From contig JBEKJU010000007.1 in the NCBI GenBank assembly GCA_050011095.1, forward strand, positions 1 through 35,342: a DNA stretch of 35,342 nt, in the 5' to 3' direction. The translations under genes were made by a program, and so were the position numbers. Of this stretch, positions 15,515 through 23,474 are shown one piece after another; position 1 is the first letter of the stretch; each line of letters opens with the position of its first letter. The DNA is from JBEKJU01 sp050011095. GTDB lineage: Bacteria; Desulfobacterota; Syntrophorhabdia; Syntrophorhabdales; WCHB1-27. The notes under the pieces were generated by a model, which saw only the letters and a program-made list of their open reading frames with translations, did no database searches and had not been told where the DNA came from.

Positions 15515-17229
15515 GCTCTATTCTTGATGAAGTACTGGAAAGGGTGAACATCCTGGACATCGTGTCCCAGTACGTGAAATTGAGAAAGACCGGAAGGAAC
15601 TTCGTAGGACTATGCCCGTTTCATAAAGAAAAAACTCCGTCGTTTACCGTAAATCTCGAAAAACAGATATATTATTGCTTCGGCTGCCACGAGGGCGGCA
15701 ACGCCGTCAACTTCCTCGCCAAATACGAGCGGTCCAGTTTTCAGGAGGCCCTTGAAATGCTTGCGAATCAGGTGGGCATCGATACCGCGAAGAGGATGGG
15801 CGCGAAAAGGACGCCCGTCATCGACGCCCTTTCCAGACTGGCCGATCACTACCACGAGAACCTGTTGCGGTCGAGCCTTGCCATGCGGTATCTCAAGGAA
15901 CGGCAGATCGACGGGCCTTCCGCGACCGAGTTCAGGCTGGGTTACAGCGAAAGAGGGGGCTACGGGAGGGATTTCGTGAAGCGCCTCGGCGTTCCTGTCG
16001 ATATGCTCCTCAGCACGGGCATCATGAAGATGAAGGATGGCGGCGAGGTGTACGACATGTTCCGCGGCAGGCTGGTCATACCTATCTGCGACATGCGCGG
16101 AAAGGTCGTGGGCTTCGGCGGACGCGCGATGGGAAAGGAGGTTCTGCCAAAATATATCAACTCGCCGGAATCGGCCGTCTTTACCAAGCGGTCCGTCCTC
16201 TACGGGGTGGACAAGGCCAGAAGAGAGATTGCGGAACAGGATGAAGCGATCATTGTGGAGGGGTATTTCGACCTCATCTCGCTCCATGCGGCGGGGGTGA
16301 AGAATGCCGTGGCGACGCTCGGGACCTCGGTAACGGAGGACCAGGTCTCGCGCCTCAGGAATTACACCGAGAACATCACGCTAATGATGGACGGCGATGA
16401 GGCAGGCGTAAAGAGCGCGCTCCGTCTTATCACCCTTTTTGCCGAGATGGGGATCAACGGAAAAATGGTGGTCCTCCCTGAAGGGCACGATCCGGACAGC
16501 TTCGTCCGGGCCCACGGTAAGGAGGGCGTCCAACGGGCGTTGGAAGAGAAGAGGGCGCTCCTCGATTATTTTTTTGATCGCCACGTCAAGGAAGACGGCA
16601 TGGGGACCCTTGAGGGGAGGATCGCCTTCATCAAGTCGGTCGTTCCCCATATCGAGGCGATGAGGGACACGGTCAGAAGGAGGCTCTACATTCAGCGGTT
16701 GGCAGAGTTGACGGGCGTGGAAGAGTATCGCTTCTGGGACAGCCTGAGGGAAAGGCGGAAAGAGGACGGGGCAGGCGTTGGGGAGGAGAAGGGGAGCGTT
16801 ATAGAGGAGAAGGTCGTCGGTATCGTCATGAACAAGCCGGGACTCTTAAGACTTCTGAAGGGGAAGGGGGTGGAAGCGTCTATCAGAGACAGAGACCTCG
16901 GGGAAGTGCTCTCCAGGCTGCTTGACTATCACGAACAGCACGCAGGTCTGGACATCAAGCTTTTCCTGAACGTTCTCGAGAGGCCGGACTTACGGGAAAA
17001 GGCGGTCCGCTCGGCCATGGATGTGGCCGAGTATGATGAGCAGGAGATGGAGAGGATCGTGTCAGACTACCTCTACCATAGGGAGAACAAGCTTATTCGT
17101 GAGGAATCGAAGGGGATCACCACCATGCTGGCAGAGGCTGAAAAAAGGGGGGACGAAGAGGCTTTGCGGGAGCTGCTGGAAAGAAAGAGGACCATGATGG
17201 CAGCAATGAGGAACAAATCCGCCAAGTGA
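15511..17229 (+). CDS. dnaG: DNA primase
   Basis: Synthesises RNA primers at the replication fork. It is 572 residues. The N-terminal zinc ribbon is CPFHKEKTPSF followed by YYCFGCHEGG. The TOPRIM catalytic core shows VGFGGRAMG, IIVEGYFDLISLHAAGV and LMMDGDEAG, the acidic metal-binding residues. The C-terminal helicase-binding region is helical and diverged, as usual. ATG at 15511 overlaps the mutS2 stop as ATGA, indicating translational coupling; rpoD follows after 7 bases. Confidence 0.96.
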   Translation: MSSILDEVLERVNILDIVSQYVKLRKTGRNFVGLCPFHKEKTPSFTVNLEKQIYYCFGCHEGGNAVNFLAKYERSSFQEALEMLANQVGIDTAKRMGAKRTPVIDALSRLADHYHENLLRSSLAMRYLKERQIDGPSATEFRLGYSERGGYGRDFVKRLGVPVDMLLSTGIMKMKDGGEVYDMFRGRLVIPICDMRGKVVGFGGRAMGKEVLPKYINSPESAVFTKRSVLYGVDKARREIAEQDEAIIVEGYFDLISLHAAGVKNAVATLGTSVTEDQVSRLRNYTENITLMMDGDEAGVKSALRLITLFAEMGINGKMVVLPEGHDPDSFVRAHGKEGVQRALEEKRALLDYFFDRHVKEDGMGTLEGRIAFIKSVVPHIEAMRDTVRRRLYIQRLAELTGVEEYRFWDSLRERRKEDGAGVGEEKGSVIEEKVVGIVMNKPGLLRLLKGKGVEASIRDRDLGEVLSRLLDYHEQHAGLDIKLFLNVLERPDLREKAVRSAMDVAEYDEQEMERIVSDYLYHRENKLIREESKGITTMLAEAEKRGDEEALRELLERKRTMMAAMRNKSAK

Positions 17230-17236
17230 GGTCACT

Positions 17237-18826
17237 ATGTCTGACAATATCAATAACAGGATGAGGATACTTGGTTTCAACGGGGCAAAAAGGTTTTTCT
17301 CATATGACGAGGGCCAGGAGGCGGGGGAGATTTTCTTGATGATAGCGCAGCCTGAGGAGGATCGTGCGGGTTTCTACCAAGAGGCTAATGATCTCTTTGG
17401 TCTGGACAAGGAGGAAGAGGGTTTCATCCAGACGGACAAGTACGGAGAGGATTTCGGGGAGGACCTGGAAGGTGTCTACGACGAAGAACTGACGAACCCC
17501 ATCAAACATTATATTAAGGAGATGGGAGGGGTCGGCCTTCTGACACGCGAGGGGGAGAAGGAGATCGCCATGCGCATCGAGGAGGCGAAGACGGAGATCA
17601 ACGAGACCCTCCTCTCCTTTCCGGGGACGGTGAGGGAACTCCTGAACGTTTACTCGAGCCTCAAGGTCTCCGATCTGAGCCTGGCGGAGATAACGTCGGA
17701 AGCGGAGGACGAAGAGGAGATGACCGACGTGGAGGCGCAGAAGGAGAGGATCATCCATCTGCTCGAGGCGTTGAAAGAGGCCTATAGCCGGTTGAAGAGG
17801 GCCGAGGACAAACAGGAGAGGGACGCCTGCTGGGCAAGAATGAGGCAGATCGCGAGCGATATCAGCCTGAGCAGGAAAATAGTGGAGCGGATAACTTACA
17901 GGATGAAGGTCTTTGTGGAGAGGATCGAAAAGGTCGAGAAGGAGATTGAGCGGCTCGGGAAGGACGGCGGAGACGCTACCGGCGGCAAGAGGCTCGATCT
18001 CCTGCGGAAGAAGATTGAGAGGATCGAGCTGGAGGCAGGTGTTCCGGCCGGCGAGCTGAAGCAGTTTCTTACGCGCATGGAGAGGGCGGACAGGGAATGC
18101 GTCGTGGCGAAGAACGACCTGATAAAGGCGAATCTGAGGCTGGTCGTCAGCATAGCGAAGAGGTACATCAACCGGGGCCTGTCCCTCCTTGATCTCGTGC
18201 AGGAGGGGAATATCGGCCTCATGAAGGCGGTGGAAAAGTTCGAGTACCGGAGGGGCTACAAGTTCAGCACGTACGCCACATGGTGGATAAGGCAGGCCAT
18301 CACCAGGGCGATTGCCGATCAGGCCCGAACGATAAGAATCCCCGTCCACATGATCGAGACCATCAACAAGATCTTCAGGATCTCCCGAGACCTCGTGCAG
18401 GACCTGGGGAGAGAGCCCTTTCCTGACGAGATTGCCGAGAGGATCGGTTTTTCCGTTGATAAGATCAGAAAGATCCTCCGCATCACAAAGGAGCCCATAT
18501 CCCTCGAAACACCGGTGAGTGACGATGAGGATACCCATCTTTCCGACCTGATAGAGGACAAGAACACGCCCGTTCCGCAGGATTCCGTCATATTCCGCGA
18601 TCTCATCGAGCAACTCGACAAGATACTGTCGACCCTTACGCCGAAAGAGGAAAAGGTGATAAGGATGAGATTCGGCATCGGGGAAAAATGTGACCATACC
18701 CTGGAAGAGGTGGGTCAGGTGTTCGAGGTGACGAGGGAAAGGATACGGCAGATAGAGGCGAAGGCGCTCCGGAAGCTGAGGCACCCCACAAGGGCGAAAC
18801 GGCTGAGGTGCTTCGCTGATACATAG
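17237..18826 (+). CDS. rpoD: Primary sigma factor RpoD (sigma-70)
   Basis: Directs RNA polymerase to housekeeping promoters. It is 529 residues. Region 1.2 is NPIKHYIKEMGGVGLLTREGE; the acidic non-conserved region follows. Regions 2.1-2.4 are intact (NLRLVVSIAKRYINRGLSL, DLVQEGNIGLMKAVEKF, YKFSTYATWWIRQAITRA), then region 3, and region 4.2 ends with VTRERIRQIEAKALRKLRH. The N-terminal segment before region 1.2 (about 85 residues) shows only a faint trace of region 1.1 (FSYDEGQEAG), so autoinhibition may differ. GAGGT lies 5 bases before ATG. Several predicted promoters in the window carry near-consensus boxes consistent with this factor. Confidence 0.96.
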   Translation: MSDNINNRMRILGFNGAKRFFSYDEGQEAGEIFLMIAQPEEDRAGFYQEANDLFGLDKEEEGFIQTDKYGEDFGEDLEGVYDEELTNPIKHYIKEMGGVGLLTREGEKEIAMRIEEAKTEINETLLSFPGTVRELLNVYSSLKVSDLSLAEITSEAEDEEEMTDVEAQKERIIHLLEALKEAYSRLKRAEDKQERDACWARMRQIASDISLSRKIVERITYRMKVFVERIEKVEKEIERLGKDGGDATGGKRLDLLRKKIERIELEAGVPAGELKQFLTRMERADRECVVAKNDLIKANLRLVVSIAKRYINRGLSLLDLVQEGNIGLMKAVEKFEYRRGYKFSTYATWWIRQAITRAIADQARTIRIPVHMIETINKIFRISRDLVQDLGREPFPDEIAERIGFSVDKIRKILRITKEPISLETPVSDDEDTHLSDLIEDKNTPVPQDSVIFRDLIEQLDKILSTLTPKEEKVIRMRFGIGEKCDHTLEEVGQVFEVTRERIRQIEAKALRKLRHPTRAKRLRCFADT

Positions 18827-18854
18827 TGGATGCCGCAAGTGAGCTAGGACGTTG

Positions 18855-18894
18855 ACCAAGCGGGCTCCCCAAAAGGGGAGTCCGCTTGGTTTTA
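18855..18894 (+). terminator. Rho-independent terminator after rpoD
   Basis: ACCAAGCGGGCTCCCC (18855-18870) pairs with GGGGAGTCCGCTTGGT (18875-18890) through an AAAA loop. All 16 positions pair, one of them G-T, and TTTTA follows. It closes the rpsU-rpoD operon. Repeat copy 2 begins inside or just after the T-run. Confidence 0.92.
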
Positions 18895-19037
18895 TACCGA
18901 GTTGCTTATCTTCGGCACATCGAAGCGGCTGTGATGCGCCGACGCGGGCGCTGGGCACCCACGGCGTGGGTCGGTAGTACGTTGAGGAGAGCTTTGATGC
19001 GACAACCAAGATGTGGAGAAGAAGGCGACTCGGTATT
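18893..19037 (+). repeat. Dispersed inverted-repeat element, copy 2 (upstream of methyltransferase)
   Basis: Begins TATACCGAGTTGC directly after the rpoD terminator and ends GCGACTCGGTATT 39 bases before the methyltransferase start. Interior blocks shared with copy 1 include GCGGCTGTGATGCGCCGACG, AGTACGT and AAGATGTGGAGAAGAAGGCG. The central hairpin differs (ACCCACGGCGTGGGT). The element ATG at 19011 faces the downstream gene, as in the other copies, but its frame runs out of register with that gene. Confidence 0.8.
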
Positions 19038-19075
19038 GGTGCGCTATTTTTGATTGGCCTTGAGGAGGTAATGCC

Positions 19076-19912
19076 ATGGCCTTTGATGCCGGACAATACA
19101 AGAAGGTGGAGCGTGAGGTCTACAGCACAACTGCGGCAAGCTATGACAAATACGGCAGCAACGCCTTCCAGGTGTATGCACAGCACTTATTGGATGGAGC
19201 CAAACTAAAGCCTGGACAGCATGTGCTTGACGTCGCGTGCGGCCCCGGCATCCCTTCCCTAATGGTCGCTCCACTCGTTGGCAAGGACGGAGCGGTAGTG
19301 GGGATCGATCTCGCTCCTGGAATGGTCGAACTGGCGAAGAAAAAGGCTGAAGAAGCCGGCTTCGCCAACATAACTTTCCGCGAAGCGGATGCAGAGGCCC
19401 TCCCTTTTCAGGATGATTCCTTCGATGTCGTCCTGTGCAACCACGGTCTAGTACATACCACTGACCGCGTGAAAGCACTGGAAGAAATGTGGAGGGTCTT
19501 GAAAAAGGGCGGAATCATAGCAATTTCCACTTGGAGTACCCCGGAACGATCGCTGACGATCAGTGTGGTCGCGAAGGCAATACGAGAGCATTTTCCGGCG
19601 GCAATTGTGCCGGGAGCACCTATGTGGTTCGATTTCGGACCGGAAGGCGTTCTGGAAAGGGCGCTATCTGATGCAGGCTTTGATGAGATAAGCGTGGCGC
19701 GACACACTGTTGTTCAACAGATGCAGAATGGAGAAGAATACTGGGCGGCCGTGGTGGGAATAAGCGGTCGTCTGCAAATGTTGGTGGAAAGTGTTCCGCC
19801 CGAGGTCGCATCAAGTATCAAGGCCGATGCAATAAATGCGGCCGATAATTTCCGTGCAGGGGAAGGTCTCGCGATTCCTTGCGAGGAGTTGGCAGCGTGG
19901 GCGAACAAGTAG
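19076..19912 (+). CDS. Class I SAM-dependent methyltransferase (UbiE/arsM-like fold)
   Basis: A 278-residue methyltransferase of unknown substrate. The SAM-binding motif I is VLDVACGPGIPSLMVA, with the acidic motif II in VVGIDLAPGMVELAKKKA, motif III ADAEALPFQDDSFDVVLCNHG and the MWRVLKKGGIIAIST strand. The C-terminal ~100 residues, which would set specificity, are not recognised. A strong AGGAGGT lies 6 bases before ATG 19076. The gene is isolated between the rpoD terminator/repeat and convergent ald, and its codons look less GC-biased than those of its neighbours, so lateral acquisition is possible but not shown. Confidence 0.88.
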   Translation: MAFDAGQYKKVEREVYSTTAASYDKYGSNAFQVYAQHLLDGAKLKPGQHVLDVACGPGIPSLMVAPLVGKDGAVVGIDLAPGMVELAKKKAEEAGFANITFREADAEALPFQDDSFDVVLCNHGLVHTTDRVKALEEMWRVLKKGGIIAISTWSTPERSLTISVVAKAIREHFPAAIVPGAPMWFDFGPEGVLERALSDAGFDEISVARHTVVQQMQNGEEYWAAVVGISGRLQMLVESVPPEVASSIKADAINAADNFRAGEGLAIPCEELAAWANK

Positions 19913-20020
19913 ATTTCTTTCGGAAAAGAGATTGCGCGATGCGAGGTACATCGGTCTTGCCATCCTATGATGCGGCCCGGTCCTACACTGTCCGTCAGGT
20001 AAGCTTGAAGCTTTGACAGC

Positions 20021-21136
20021 TCAGGGGAGCACGTCATCGAGCGGCCGGTAGGGGAGGTCAAAGGCCTCGGCAACTGCCTTGTAGGTAACCGTCCCCTCGA
20101 CCAGGTTTACACCCCGATAAAGGGCCCTGTCCTGTCTCACCGCATTCCTCCAACCCGTTTCCGCTATGGCAAGCACGTAGGGCAGGGTATTGAGCGTGAG
20201 CGCCCTGGTTGCCGTCCGTGGGACGGCTCCGGGCATATTGGCCACGGTGTAGTGCACGACGCCCTCTTCAATATAGGTGGGGTTACCGTGCGTCGTGGGC
20301 CGTGATGTCTCGGCGAAGCCGCCCTGGTCGATGGCGACATCGACGAGCACCGCGCCTGTCTTCATCGTCTTGAGCATGGGTCTCGTGATGAGGCGCGGGG
20401 CCTTCGCGCCGGGCACGAGAACGGCCCCGATAACGAGGTCGGCAAAGGAAAGGGACATCCTGATATTGTAATTGTCCGCGATCATCGTGGTGACCCGGCC
20501 GCGGTACACATCGTCGATAGCCCGCAGCCTCGGTGGGGCGATGTCGAGGACCGTCACGGAGGCGCCCATGCCGAGGGCGACGCGGGCCGCGTTGGAGCCG
20601 ACGGTACCGGCGCCGAAGATGACGACGTGGGCGGGGGGTACGCCCGGCACCCCGCCAAGGAGGATGCCCCGTCCGCCGAAAGTCTCTTCAAGATACTTGG
20701 CGCCCTCCTGGGGCGCCATCCGGCCCGCGATCTCGCTCATGGGCCACAAGAGGGGCAGAAAGCCTTCCTGGGTCTCTACCGTTTCATAGGCCAGGGCGAT
20801 CACCTTTCTCCGAAGCAGGGCGGCGGTGAGGCCATCGGACGCGGCAAGGTGGAGATAGGTAAAGAGGATCTGGCCCTCCTTGAGCATATCCCATTCAACG
20901 GGAAGCGGCTCCTTGACCTTGAGAACCATCTCCGATTGATCGTAGAGCAGCCTCGCGTCGGGTACAATCTCTGCGTTGGCCCTCACATACTCTTCATCCT
21001 CGAAGCCGCTGCCTAGACCGGCACCGGCCTCGATGAGGACCCTGTGGCCGCGGGCAACGAGCGCCTCCGCTCCCCCCGGCACGAGGGCCACCCGCTTCTC
21101 TTCAACCTTGATTTCCCTGGGAACGCCGATGATCAT
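20021..21136 (-). CDS. ald: Alanine dehydrogenase
   Basis: NAD-dependent interconversion of L-alanine with pyruvate and ammonia. It is 371 residues, standard for the family. The N-terminal MIIGVPREIKVEEKRVAL, LKVKEPLP and YLHLA (catalytic lysine and histidine regions) are followed by the nucleotide-binding VVIFGAGTVGSNAA and the conserved DVAIDQGG and TVANMPGAVPRTAT segments. AAGGAGG precedes ATG 21136. It has a near-consensus promoter and lies downstream of the LuxR-type regulator on the same strand. Confidence 0.95.
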   Translation of the reverse strand: MIIGVPREIKVEEKRVALVPGGAEALVARGHRVLIEAGAGLGSGFEDEEYVRANAEIVPDARLLYDQSEMVLKVKEPLPVEWDMLKEGQILFTYLHLAASDGLTAALLRRKVIALAYETVETQEGFLPLLWPMSEIAGRMAPQEGAKYLEETFGGRGILLGGVPGVPPAHVVIFGAGTVGSNAARVALGMGASVTVLDIAPPRLRAIDDVYRGRVTTMIADNYNIRMSLSFADLVIGAVLVPGAKAPRLITRPMLKTMKTGAVLVDVAIDQGGFAETSRPTTHGNPTYIEEGVVHYTVANMPGAVPRTATRALTLNTLPYVLAIAETGWRNAVRQDRALYRGVNLVEGTVTYKAVAEAFDLPYRPLDDVLP

Positions 21137-21174
21137 CGCCTCGCCTCCTTCGGGTCCGTAGGGCCCTTCTCTTT

Positions 21175-21203
21175 ATTATAAAGGCGAAAACCCGGTTTGT
21201 CAC
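21175..21203 (-). promoter_or_regulatory. Predicted sigma-70 promoter of ald
   Basis: On the minus strand GTGACA (21203-21198), a 17-base spacer and a perfect TATAAT (21180-21175) precede ald by about 40 bases. It lies between the regulator stop (21250) and ald, so ald can be transcribed independently. Confidence 0.65.
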
Positions 21204-21249
21204 ACCCCCCCTGAGACGTTTGCGCGGAAAACCTGTGGCGCGGCGGCCG

Positions 21250-21852
21250 TCAGGCGGTTCTCTCCCTCGTCTGTCGCATCATCAGCGTGATGAGTTTCGA
21301 GCGGCTCGTGGCATTGCATTTCCTGAATATCCTGTTGAGATGGGCCTTTATCGTGTGTTCGCTGAGGGAAAGCGACGCGGCGATCTCCCTGTTCGTGCAT
21401 CCCCGGCAGACGAGGTCTATGATCTCCCTCTCCCTTTCCGTCACCCCGTTCCCTTTGGGGGGCGGGGGTGCCGCAGGCGTCTGGTGGAGAAAGGCCTTCA
21501 ACGTCGCGTTGTCGACCCATATCTGCCCCTCGGTCACCGTCTGCAGTGCCTTATGGAAGAGCCCGATCTCCGTGTCGACGGAGAGAACCCCGTCTATCTG
21601 ATAGGACAGGATGGCCTTCACGATCCTTTCCTTCTCCACGCCCGTGTCCACAAGGAGGACCTTCGACGTGGGGTAGCGGGAGTTGAGACCCCCGTTGACG
21701 CTCGAAATATCGACAAGGATAACGTCGGGAACAAAGCCGCCGGGGATCGATTTCGTGTGCATGGCCACTACCCCCTCATGGCCGCTCCCCAATAACAGAT
21801 TGTTAATCCCTTCCGAAACGAGACAGCTACTCAAGTTAATCAACACATTCAT
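21250..21852 (-). CDS. LuxR/NarL-type transcriptional regulator with atypical receiver
   Basis: About 200 residues. The C-terminal ~60 residues are a clear LuxR/GerE helix-turn-helix (VTEREREIIDLVCRG, then TNREIAASLSLSEHTIKAHL). The N-terminal domain resembles a response-regulator receiver: VPDVILVDIS places an aspartate where the phosphoacceptor would be. The acidic pair usually at the first strand end is absent (MNVLINLSSCLVSEG), so normal metal-dependent phosphorylation is doubtful. A proline-rich linker joins the domains. ATG at 21852 is chosen because GAGGTGA lies just upstream; a GTG one codon earlier is possible. No histidine kinase is nearby. Targets are unknown; ald and the secretion genes are neighbours. 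Confidence 0.85.
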   Translation of the reverse strand: MNVLINLSSCLVSEGINNLLLGSGHEGVVAMHTKSIPGGFVPDVILVDISSVNGGLNSRYPTSKVLLVDTGVEKERIVKAILSYQIDGVLSVDTEIGLFHKALQTVTEGQIWVDNATLKAFLHQTPAAPPPPKGNGVTEREREIIDLVCRGCTNREIAASLSLSEHTIKAHLNRIFRKCNATSRSKLITLMMRQTRERTA

Positions 21853-21956
21853 CACTTCACCTCAAGCAAGGGATTAGCCATGGATGTAGTAACTATGATG
21901 TAAAAATAACCGGCTTTCCTACTCAACCTCCTGTAGGTCAGGATATTGCGGCTAAG

Positions 21957-21985
21957 ATATTAGTCCTTTGAATGAAGAAGTGCAA
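21957..21985 (-). promoter_or_regulatory. Possible promoter of the LuxR-type regulator
   Basis: TTGCAC (21985-21980), 17 bases and TAATAT (21962-21957) on the minus strand lie in the AT-rich gap between gspI and the regulator. They would give a leader of about 95 bases. The -10 matches consensus at 4 of 6 positions. Confidence 0.35.
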
Positions 21986-22019
21986 CAGAAAAGCACAACA
22001 AAGTACGCGGAAATAGCGT

Positions 22020-22397
22020 TTATTGCTTGGCGATATAGCTGGTGATCATGACGGAGCGCTTTTTCTTTTCCCAGAAGATCTGGACGTCTACCTGCCTTAC
22101 CTGGCTGATGGGTGTCTCGGTCACCACCACCGTGTAGGAGAAGCCGTCCGGCTCCTGCTCATTCACGAGGCCCTCGGTTTTCCCCACGTCGGGAAAGCCC
22201 AGTCTCTCAATCTCTTTCAACTTCTCGTCGGCCGCCAGGGTCGCCTCGGTAATCTTCCTCGCATGATCCTCCATGTCAATGGAGCTGATGACAAGGGTAA
22301 CAAAGGAGACAAGGGCGATGGCGACGATTGCGACCGCAACTATCACCTCAAGAAGAGTTGTTCCTTCCGTTGACCGAAATTTCCTCAATGTAGCCAT
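22020..22397 (-). CDS. gspI: Type II secretion minor pseudopilin GspI
   Basis: Minor pseudopilin of the type II secretion pseudopilus tip complex. It is 125 residues. The prepilin signal is a short basic leader ending STEG, cleaved before TTLLEVIVAVAIV, with the expected Glu at mature position 5 and a hydrophobic helix. The globular part carries the GspI-like pattern of EKLKEIERLGF and a C-terminal beta region. Last gene of the secretion cluster; its start overlaps gspH by 50 bases, so the two are translationally linked. A processing peptidase (GspO/PilD) is not encoded in this window. Confidence 0.87.
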   Translation of the reverse strand: MATLRKFRSTEGTTLLEVIVAVAIVAIALVSFVTLVISSIDMEDHARKITEATLAADEKLKEIERLGFPDVGKTEGLVNEQEPDGFSYTVVVTETPISQVRQVDVQIFWEKKKRSVMITSYIAKQ

Positions 22398-22884
22398 TCT
22401 CCCCTGTGACCTTTGCGGTCAAAGGATTTATGAGCAGTGAATAGAGGTCACTTGCGCCTTCGAGATGGAGGATGGTCCTGTCGACCATTCCGCTCGCGTA
22501 GAAGGTCATGTAGCCCTTCCCTTGTGGAAAGGGCTGTCCATTGATCACGACGTCCTTGATCCGGTAATCTTCCGCGAGATCGAGTTCACCCGTCTCGACA
22601 AATCCGGTCTTCGGATCAGACCTTCCGATGCGCGCTGTGCCTTTCGTCACGTCGAATTCTACCACCCTGTTCTCGTAATGGGAGACTGCATCCTCCCGAA
22701 GCACGGCTACGTCGATAGAGAACTTCTCCAGGAGCCCTTCCTTGCCCTTCTTGACAGTACTATTCCAGTTCACCGAGGCGAAGGTGATGAAGATGGAGAT
22801 GAGCAGGATGACGATGAGCATCTCGACAAGGGTAAACCCTTTGTACCGGATCGCGATCATGCCTTCAAATTCCCGTAAGTGCAC
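22348..22884 (-). CDS. gspH: Type II secretion minor pseudopilin GspH
   Basis: Minor pseudopilin with the class III signal YKG before FTLVEMLIVILLISIFITF. The mature domain (about 160 residues) is beta-rich and ends near ITGENGYIEEI-like sequence typical of GspH-type tips. The GTG at 22884 has GAGGG 4 bases upstream; ATG at 22860 (MIAIRYKGF) would give the shorter leader usual for prepilins and may be the true start. About 108 bases separate it from gspG; nothing else is seen there. Assignment to GspH rather than another minor pseudopilin rests on position between G and I. Confidence 0.82.
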   Translation of the reverse strand: MHLREFEGMIAIRYKGFTLVEMLIVILLISIFITFASVNWNSTVKKGKEGLLEKFSIDVAVLREDAVSHYENRVVEFDVTKGTARIGRSDPKTGFVETGELDLAEDYRIKDVVINGQPFPQGKGYMTFYASGMVDRTILHLEGASDLYSLLINPLTAKVTGENGYIEEISVNGRNNSS

Positions 22885-22992
22885 GACACCCTCTTTTGAA
22901 CACGCATCACAAAAGCGACAGTAAACAGCGTGAGGGGATGCGCGTCGTGCGACGGACGACTGATAAGTCTCTCCTTGAGTGCAACGTGTGTA

Positions 22993-23457
22993 TCAGTCCT
23001 TCGAGATGTCGGCGCTGGAAATATCCGCATCTTTACCTGTCCCGCCCGGTTCTCCGTCGTGGCCGTAGCTGACGATCTCGTAATCCTTACCTTCCGCCGT
23101 CGGAGAGACGTAGTTGTAAGGGGTGCCCCAGGGGTCCTTGGGAACGGCCGAGCCGTCGAGATACCCGCCCTCCCGCCAGTCTTTCGGCACGGGGGCGATG
23201 TCGGTCTTCTTGATGAGCGCGATGAGACCCTGCTCCGTGGTAGGATAGGACCCGCAGTCGATCTTGTAGAGCTTGAGGGCGCTTTCGATCGTCTTTATAT
23301 CCATCTTGGCCTTGACCCTTCGCGCCTCCTCGGGCCTTTCCATGATCCTCGGAATGAGGAGGGTGGCGAGGATGCCTATGATCACGATGACGATCATCAA
23401 TTCGATCAGGGTAAAGCCTGCCCTGCTCCTGTCCCTGCTCCCGTTCATACGCAGCAT
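22993..23457 (-). CDS. gspG: Type II secretion major pseudopilin GspG
   Basis: Main subunit of the pseudopilus that pushes substrates through the secretin. It is 154 residues from ATG 23457, which has AAGGAGG upstream; a longer open frame exists but lies over gspF. The signal RAG is followed by FTLIELMIVIVIIGILATL. The GspG core is unmistakable: ESALKLYKIDCGSYPTTEQGL, PKDPWGTPYNY and the calcium-site end YEIVSYGHDGEPGG. Follows gspF by 17 bases. Confidence 0.95.
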   Translation of the reverse strand: MLRMNGSRDRSRAGFTLIELMIVIVIIGILATLLIPRIMERPEEARRVKAKMDIKTIESALKLYKIDCGSYPTTEQGLIALIKKTDIAPVPKDWREGGYLDGSAVPKDPWGTPYNYVSPTAEGKDYEIVSYGHDGEPGGTGKDADISSADISKD

Positions 23458-23474
23458 GGTTCCTCCTTGCATCG

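Noticed and set aside
17300..19186. 628-codon open frame antisense to rpoD
   Set aside because: Leu/His/Arg-rich shadow of rpoD that also crosses the terminator and repeat; no recognisable domain.
19011..19208. 65-codon frame starting MWRRRRLGI from repeat copy 2
   Set aside because: Overlaps the methyltransferase out of frame and has no protein-like pattern after the repeat; kept only as a possible translational-control signal.
21852..21926. 24-codon upstream frame ending on the regulator start (TGATG)
   Set aside because: Its TTG touches the AGGAGG with no spacing, so initiation is unlikely; no other start with a ribosome site exists.
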